Shown here one piece after another: positions 58,188 to 64,000 of a DNA stretch of 64,000 nt. Below the pieces are notes generated by a model. That model ran no database searches. It worked only from the letters and a program-made list of their open reading frames with translations, and was not told the DNA's origin. Within the stretch, counting starts at the first letter, position 1, and each line of letters opens with the position of its first letter. This stretch comes from Emydura subglobosa (Eukaryota > Chordata > Testudines > Chelidae): positions 31,417,563-31,481,562 of the forward strand of contig ML679962.1 of the NCBI GenBank assembly GCA_007922225.1, written 5' to 3'. The translations under genes and the position numbers were made by a program.

Positions 58188-58274
58188 GAAGTGGGTTACA
58201 ACCCACGAAAGCTTATGCCTGCAGAAATTAAATTTGTTAGTCTTTAAAGTGCTACAGGACTCCCGTTGTTTTCA
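58188..58274. repeat. Interspersed repeat with GTGGGTTACAACCCAC palindrome
   Basis: CTGATGAAGTGGGTTACAAC then CCACGAAAGCTTATGCC, AAATTTGTTAGTC, AAAGTGCTACAGGACTCC is a sequence I recall as very common in turtle genomes, always in this order. Its class is uncertain to me. The inner palindrome GTGGGTTACAACCCAC is visible. Confidence 0.7.
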
Positions 58275-59752
58275 TTTTAGTTTAAATTGTTACATTGTGT
58301 TTCGAACTTGAACTGCCACTTGCTATCCTTTAAAATGTAATGGCAAGATGAATCTTTTCCGTGGGAATAGAAGAAACCACTTTGTATTAAAAACCCTGAA
58401 GAATATGCATCTGAGTAACAGAATCTAAAATGAAAGCTCTATTTATCTGCCTCTCAGTTGGTATAACTATACATTGTACTTTTGCACTGACACATTTCAC
58501 AAATATCTAGACAATGGGTGCATTAGACATGGATAATTGGCAGTGGCCCATTGAATGTAACCATTATGTTTCCTGCAATGTTGTGTGTGCTCAGAATTGT
58601 TTATTGAAACTTTGATTTACTTTAAGATAACTTGGCTCCAATAGACAAAAATCCTATACAAAAAAGATTATTTCCATCATTCTTTCTGGTTGCCAAATAT
58701 AATATGAAAAGCATGAAGCCATAATATGCATCTTACTTTGAATTAATTCATGATGCTGACTGCTGAGACCACAAGGGCAAGCTCAAGGTTATTGGTTTTA
58801 TAAATCACTTAAAAAAGTTATTGTAGCAAAAGTGCTTCATAACAGCTTCTGTGTAAAACTCTAGCGTGTAGTTAAAAAGATAATACAGTCTGCTGGGTTT
58901 TCTTTTATTTTGTTAGGTGTGATCTACTGTTGTAAACCACAGACTAATTTTTGTTTTATTTTATTTTATTATTATTTTGGTGGCTTTATTTGTAGTCTAA
59001 TGAGCTTCCTGTTGTAGGTGAATTGCATTAAAATAAAACTTCCATCTGGTCTCATTACTTTAGAGATTACATGCTTTATGGGTTGTTTAACGTTGAACAT
59101 CCTTCAGGTTGTCACTGTAATATAATTTTAGGGGGGATGGTGTAGGAATATAAATCACTAATACTTTATTTTAGTGCAACTGCAGAAAAAGTGTTAGATA
59201 ATTACCACTCTGCATCTCTGTTTAGCAGCAGTGGCTGCGTGTACATAACAGACGTCGCAACCGTGATTTATCATCAGTGTTAGCAAGGGTGAGAGCTCTA
59301 GCGTATGCTAGATTTAGATATTTTTTGCCATCATGTCATCTCACCCTATCCTGGAGTGGTAAAATGGCTTAAAACACTTGAATCTTGTAGCTTTCACCAT
59401 GGCTAGCAGTGGTTGTGAACGATGGCTATAAAGGCTGACAGCGGACATGAGCAAAATGAGGCAGATTTTATAGGTGTTCTTTTTATCTGCATATAAACTA
59501 CAACTTTTCAGTAGGATTAGATGGCCACCAGTGGGATTTAACTTCTACTCACTGCTTAAAAACACAACGCAAACTATTACTGGCACCTTTCAACAGTTGA
59601 TTCCCACCCGTCTATAATGATTTACCGTCTTGAAGCCACCTGATAGCTGTAACCTGAGAACATCACCCCTGATGGGCAGTGAATGGGCTTTTATAAATAT
59701 GAAGCTGGCTACTGGAGCTCTGCTAATAAAATAACGTTGGACCTGTCTCGAA
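58275..59752. other. Unique AT-rich non-coding DNA
   Basis: A TTTTATTTTATTTTATTATT patch lies near 58953. No gene or clear repeat. Confidence 0.4.
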
Positions 59753-60068
59753 GGCTGTGTACACCATGAGGTAAGGGTGTGATTTCCCGGCTCGTATACA
59801 CATTCTCGCGTTAGCTCTCGTCGAGTTAACGGGAGTATAAATGGCCGGGCAGCTACAGGAGCACGGGTGGTGGCAGCAAAGGCATGGCTGAGCCACTCTC
59901 ACTGGTTTCAGGCTGGTTTGTATGCTGCATGGATGAGCCATGCGGCCGCTACCCATGTTGCTGCATATACACTGCTTTTTATGCTCACACTAGCTTGCGG
60001 AAAGCTAGTGCAAGTGTGTGTAACCAAGCAGGGGAATGGCACCCCTAGCTCATAGTGTAGACAAAGCC
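59753..60068. mobile_element. Fold-back MITE with GGCTGTGTACAC / GTGTAGACAAAGCC ends
   Basis: Inverted ends are GGCTGTGTACAC and GTGTAGACAAAGCC (two-base gap). Interior arms are complementary in order. On the left they include ATGAGGTAAGGGTGTGATTT, and GTTAGCTCTCGTCGAG. On the right they include AATGGCACCCCTAGCTCAT and CACACTAGCTTGCGGAAAGC. The GC-rich centre creates by-product frames. It is a member of the GTCTACAC-end group. Confidence 0.78.
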
Positions 60069-61134
60069 AAATGTGGCCATCTGGAGTTACTTTCTACAAG
60101 ATACCGTAATACCTTATAGTCAGTAAAAGGTCTCTGTTAATGGGGCATACTGAAAAAAATAGGTGTTAAGTACAACTTTGAAAGCACAGTGTGATGAATT
60201 GGCTGATTACATCTATTTAACACTGCCCTTTACTGGACAGAATCAGAACGGTCTCATAGACCTTATCTTGCTTGATAATGGAGTGGAGTGTCTCCTTTAT
60301 TGCAAATAATGGTGGCTTATGATTTTAGAGTAGAAAGAGATGAGTTCTAGTCATGCTTTAGTTGTGAGGTTCCAAGTGGTGCGATGTGCAGCGGAGACTA
60401 AGCAATGAAGATCTCAAGCATGTGGTTGGGGTGTATCAGGAGAAGAGCTGGGGTGGAGCTGGTGAATCTGTGTCGTTGCAAATCCATTGGCCATTCTCCT
60501 CCATGGAAAGTACAGGGGAAGGGGAGGATAACGGAGTGGAGAAGTCAGACTCACTACCATGTCCTAATCTCTGCACGAGACCCTTGTGATATGCCAGAAC
60601 AGACTGAGAAAGAGCACTGCCTGTCAAAGTAGTTGTCTCTGTTTTACAGTCAGACTAACTGAACAGTTTGCTTGCAGGGCAGGAAGTCATACAGTCAACA
60701 TGGCACGGCTTCAGCAGTGGCATCTGAGCTGATGAGAGACTTCACTGACTTGTGCTAAACTTCTTTCTATGATCGTTCTACTGTCTTGGGAGTTTGTCAA
60801 GTGCCTTTCCCTATCCACGGGGGGTGAATAGTAAAACAGTGGCTTGGCCTGAGGGTACCCCCCAATTTTCCAAAGCTAGTACTCTCATCTCTAACATGAA
60901 ACGTGTATACGTGTGCTATGTGGGTGTTCCCTTCACTTTGTACTTCCCATAGATCCTGTATGTGCCTTATATGTTTCCCTGAGTGTGTGAGTGTCAGAGA
61001 GAGTGTTTTTTGGGGATGGGGTGGGCTGTACATCACATCCTAGTAACACCACGAGTGAACCACAGTCCGCCAAATTTTGCTTTCCCAGGCATCTATAACA
61101 GTCTTATAATTGAAGCAAATTTGGGCAGAATAGG
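60069..61134. other. Non-coding DNA with GC-richer patch
   Basis: The patch at 60360-60630 gives overlapping frames on both strands with no domain. It might be an unnamed repeat, but no ends were found. Confidence 0.35.
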
Positions 61135-61225
61135 TTTTCGGCTGAGTTTGTTTTAAAGCTGCATAAGGGATTTGGGCACCCAACACTGAATGGGAGCTAG
61201 GCAACCAAACACCCTAAATGCCTAT
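61135..61225. repeat. Palindromic repeat (GGGATTTGGGCACCCAAC / GGCAACCAAACACCCTAAA)
   Basis: AAGGGATTTGGGCACCC and AACACCCTAAATGCCTATG are loosely inverted around AATGGGAGCTAGG. It resembles 30190 and 41495. Confidence 0.45.
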
Positions 61226-62849
61226 GAAAAGCTCAGTCCAAAAAAGTACCCCATGTGTATTCGGTTTGTGCTCTGGTTTAAAATTGCGGTTTCCTTTATG
61301 CCTGGAAATAGCCAATCTGTCTTTCTGTCCACGCTGTCTATTTTCACTAAGCCTCCACTCCACTGACTTCTCTCCCTCACAAATAGTACTTATAATAACA
61401 ACTGCCATCCAGAGATTGGTAGGTAGTTGATAAAGTGCTCACTGGAGTATTCTGTCCATCCAGCCGTCCAACCAAATCTGATAAATTGTAGCAGGCTAAC
61501 ATAGGAATAACGTAAGGAGGGAGTGAAATAACTTTGAATACTCTGAAAACCTTATTGCTTTTCTAGAAAAACAGTATTTGTTGTCATCCGACTGGTGTTT
61601 AAGACACCACAGGAAATTGGACATAAATAAGTGGACAATGAGGAGCAGGCAAATTATGTTTTTTTTAAACTGAGGATACGTTTGTTCATTCAAATGAAAG
61701 AGCCTGAGACAGTCAGAGAAGAGCATAAAAATTGCTCTGTACTGGCCTGTGCAATTTTAGTCAGTAGTGACAAGGTAAAAGTGGGATTCAAATTCCAGAG
61801 TCACTAAATATGAGAAAGTAACGACAACAAAGCTCCATTAGCAGCAGGCTAGGTGTGCTAAGCCAATGCGCATCAAAAAAGCACAGCAAAGAGTTGCAAT
61901 CGCAGACCTTGTGCTGCCTGAGCCCAAGGATTGCTCAAGGCTAGCTTTCCTACAGATGTTGGCTGTTACGAGCCAGATCCCAAACCCATTTAAATTGATA
62001 ACCATATGCCCATTGATTTCAGGAGAGCATGACTCCAGGAATTCCCTGGGGTGATGTGCCTACGTTCCACTTTCTGCACCAGAGTCTCCATGAAATTAGA
62101 TGCCAAAATACAGACTTCAGTTCCCACTGTTAATCATCCAGGCTGGAAAACTTTAGCCTAGTAAATATGCTAAATGTTAAATTAAAAGTTACAGTAGATT
62201 AAGGAATCTCATTTTATATTGCAAAGATATTTCCATCTTTTAGACTTATTTCTGCCTGTTTGTTATGCTACAAACATCTAATTTACTTCACATTCTGATT
62301 CCACATTAGATTCACGTGGTGGAATTTATTATTCTCCCCTGTTTTGGTTTGGTTTTGGGTTTTTTGCATGGCAGGTGTCCTTTTATTCCCCTTTCTCCAC
62401 TCAAAGTTGTTTTCTCCACTCAAAGTTGTTGCACTGGCCTGTTTCCAGCATATAGGGCCATTATGTAGTCAATCTTGGTCCTTAACAGTTTGCCCCTTAA
62501 GACCAATTTCATTACTGCTGTTAAATCTACATGGTTATAGGTCACAGCCAGTCCCTGGGTCTTTCTCATACTGAGGTCTTCCTTTTTCTTGTGATTCACT
62601 GACTTCTTGGTGCAGTTACTCCTGATTAGCATAGGACTGAGGGAGAGCAGGAGTAGGTATCGAGTGTTGGTATTTGAATGTCTCACTACATCTCCCTTTC
62701 AGTCATAGCAGAGAAAGTTGAGCTGCACCGTGATACATTTCCCCCTAGTATCGGTCTGAAACTATTCTTTTCTCTTTACAGGAGTTAGGTAAAGACTCCA
62801 TGGGCCTGGTTCCCGAGGCGCTGTGAAGTAGGCTGTAACTCTAAGTGGA
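61226..62849. other. Unique non-coding DNA with a small duplication
   Basis: A 19-base tandem duplication lies at 62392-62429. Otherwise no recognisable feature. Confidence 0.4.
62392..62429. repeat. Perfect 19-base tandem duplication
   Basis: TTTCTCCACTCAAAGTTGT occurs twice, directly adjacent and identical. Confidence 0.96.
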
Positions 62850-63040
62850 GGTGGTTATTTTTGTATTACGGTAGTGCTGACCTCACTGTGTGAGGCCCTG
62901 TACAAATACGAGGCAAGAAACAGCCCCAGCCCGGAACAACTTAGTCAGAATAGGCAAGACAAACAAAGAGTTAGGAGTAGAAGGCAGGTGTCCTGACACC
63001 TACTCCAGTGCCCGGTTCACTAGGTCATGCTGCCTCCTGG
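62850..63040 (-). repeat. MIR/CORE-like SINE with LINE-like tail, antisense
   Basis: Read on +: tail (TATTTTTGTATTACGGTAG, GAGGCCCTGTACAAATACG, CAGCCCCAGCCCGGAAC), an abbreviated core, then a head ending GGTTCACTAGGTCATGCTGC. The tail-core-head order identifies an antisense copy, with the core mostly lost. Confidence 0.7.
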
Positions 63041-63719
63041 ATGATGTGAGTGGGATGTGTAAATCAGAGCACTAACATCTGCTAGTCAGTGGGCTATGGT
63101 ATGTGCCTGTACAACATAAACATAATGGTTATTAGACGTTGTAGCTAATGATGGGTAGACCCAGTCTGGGGTGGCCCTAGACCAAATGGCACCCAAGGGG
63201 AGGAGAGTCTTCGGCGCCCCCCCAACCCTTTCCACCCCTGTATGTGTTAAACTTTTGAATGTTTTTTCTGGCATTAGTATCCCATTTCACGACTTTGACG
63301 TACAGTTTGCCTGCGTGATTTATCCCTGTCATGTAAGAAAATACATTTGCTTGCTAGGATCTGTATTTATTCATGCCATATATAAGCAAATCATAAAAAT
63401 TGTTTCCTCTAAGCTTATAGAAACTTTTAATTTTAAGAATAACTGAAACGTACTAACATCAAGAAATTGAACTGTGCGCCGACAGTGGGTGGACCAGTAT
63501 TAAATGGTGTTGCTATAGGTGACAGCCTTAGAATGTTAACCCTGACAGCATTCTAGGAGGTTTGAGGAAAATGCGGTTTTTAGAAAGCCTGGAAGGTTCC
63601 ACGAGATGCTACAAAGGTCCAGAACATTCTGTGAGGTGAGTGAAAAATGAATCCACGCATGGAATACCTGGAACATTTTACTTCAAACAGTCTATTTTCT
63701 CTTTTGTCGCTAACAACAG
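63041..63719. other. Non-coding DNA, nothing firm
   Basis: A C-rich GGCGCCCCCCCAACCC patch near 63212 may be part of an unnamed repeat. Two HSE-like inverted words, GGAAGGTTCC and AGAACATTCT, lie 30 bases apart at 63591 and 63621. Confidence 0.35.
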
Positions 63720-63897
63720 AAACAGCACCCTGAGCCCGGTGCTCCCCAAGCCTGGCATCCCAGGGTCGCCTCGGTCTCCTGCCTTTAAATCCAGCCCTGG
63801 ACTCAGTGGGGTGTGGCGCCGAATGCCAGAGCTAGTTTGGATTTTTATCCATTGGCCGACTGCCATCGGCATCTACGTTCAGAGCCAACTTCTCAGC
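63720..63897 (+). other. Weak candidate exon or chance GC-rich frame
   Basis: After the pyrimidine-rich TATTTTCTCTTTTGTCGC and an AACAACAG acceptor-like end, a frame of about 58 codons runs to a stop near 63898. Its first part is rich in Pro and Ser (SPVLPKPGIPGSPRSP). The GC content is higher than the flanks. There is no obvious donor site, and the opposite strand is also open. I recognise no gene family. It could be the acceptor side of an exon or chance. Confidence 0.15.
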
Positions 63898-64000
63898 TGA
63901 AACGCTGGCGCAACCCTACAAGAACTGGTGTTGTAGGATTTTTCCATTCCACGTCCTTAGCAGCCTCCCTCTCCCTGGTGATCTCCACTTACCATCAGGC

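Noticed and set aside
1..64000. CRISPR arrays, bacterial operons, riboswitches, rRNA or tRNA genes
   Set aside because: None was seen. Repeats here are transposon-derived or simple sequence, and the window is eukaryotic. tRNA-like words found belong to SINE heads.

Overview
The window is non-coding, repeat-rich vertebrate nuclear DNA, most likely reptilian and probably turtle (a crocodilian is the main alternative). The evidence is the repeat content. There are several 5'-truncated CR1 LINE fragments of the reptile/bird type, with 3' ends resembling GATTCTATGA. There are old MIR/CORE-type SINEs with a LINE-like tail. There are also many short non-autonomous DNA transposons (MITE-like, fold-back) whose ends carry a GGGY...GTCTACAC motif, a pattern I recall as common in turtle genomes. 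The species call is an inference from memory, not from a database search.

I found no protein-coding gene I can defend. The longest open frames (about 100-160 codons) have no recognisable domain, overlap one another on both strands, or lie on repeats. The only stretches with recognisable coding ancestry are dead CR1 reverse-transcriptase remnants: + strand around 52501-53109, and - strand around 38160-38460. A weak candidate exon sits at the right edge (about 63720-63900, + strand), after a polypyrimidine tract and an AG. The window could be a large intron or intergenic DNA; the sequence does not say which.

Layout. 1-9.5 kb: mostly unique AT-rich DNA, a hairpin repeat (2683), a possible LTR-like block (about 3.0-3.7 kb), two MIR-like SINEs (4.4-4.9 kb), a MITE (7607) and a (CT)n microsatellite (8635). 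9.5-20 kb: a MITE split by a CR1 insertion (10629-11500), then a long stretch with few recognisable repeats. 20-26 kb: a hAT-like element with a perfect 8-bp target-site duplication (20174-20527), a fold-back MITE (22027), two neighbouring MITEs (24774 and 25125) and a CR1 3' end (25745). 26-37 kb: small palindromic repeats, a CR1 on the - strand (30422), SINEs (31266 and a tail-to-tail pair at 34355-34800), and a short TIR element (36796). 37-43 kb: a CR1 on the - strand with an internal deletion (37924-38510) and two CR1 copies on the + strand (38878, 42130). 43-64 kb: mostly unique DNA with a possible LTR-like block (46.0-46.8 kb), SINEs (51265, 52240, 54085, 62850), the longest CR1 (52440-53188), another interspersed repeat (58188) and a fold-back MITE (59753).

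No genes act together here. The biological story is layered transposon activity: old SINEs and CR1s, nested insertion, and families of palindromic elements spread through the window. The observations most worth following are the hAT-like element with intact target duplication, the nested CR1-in-MITE, the set of elements sharing a GTCTACAC terminus, and the recurring palindromic family centred on a CATTGACTTCAATG-like core.
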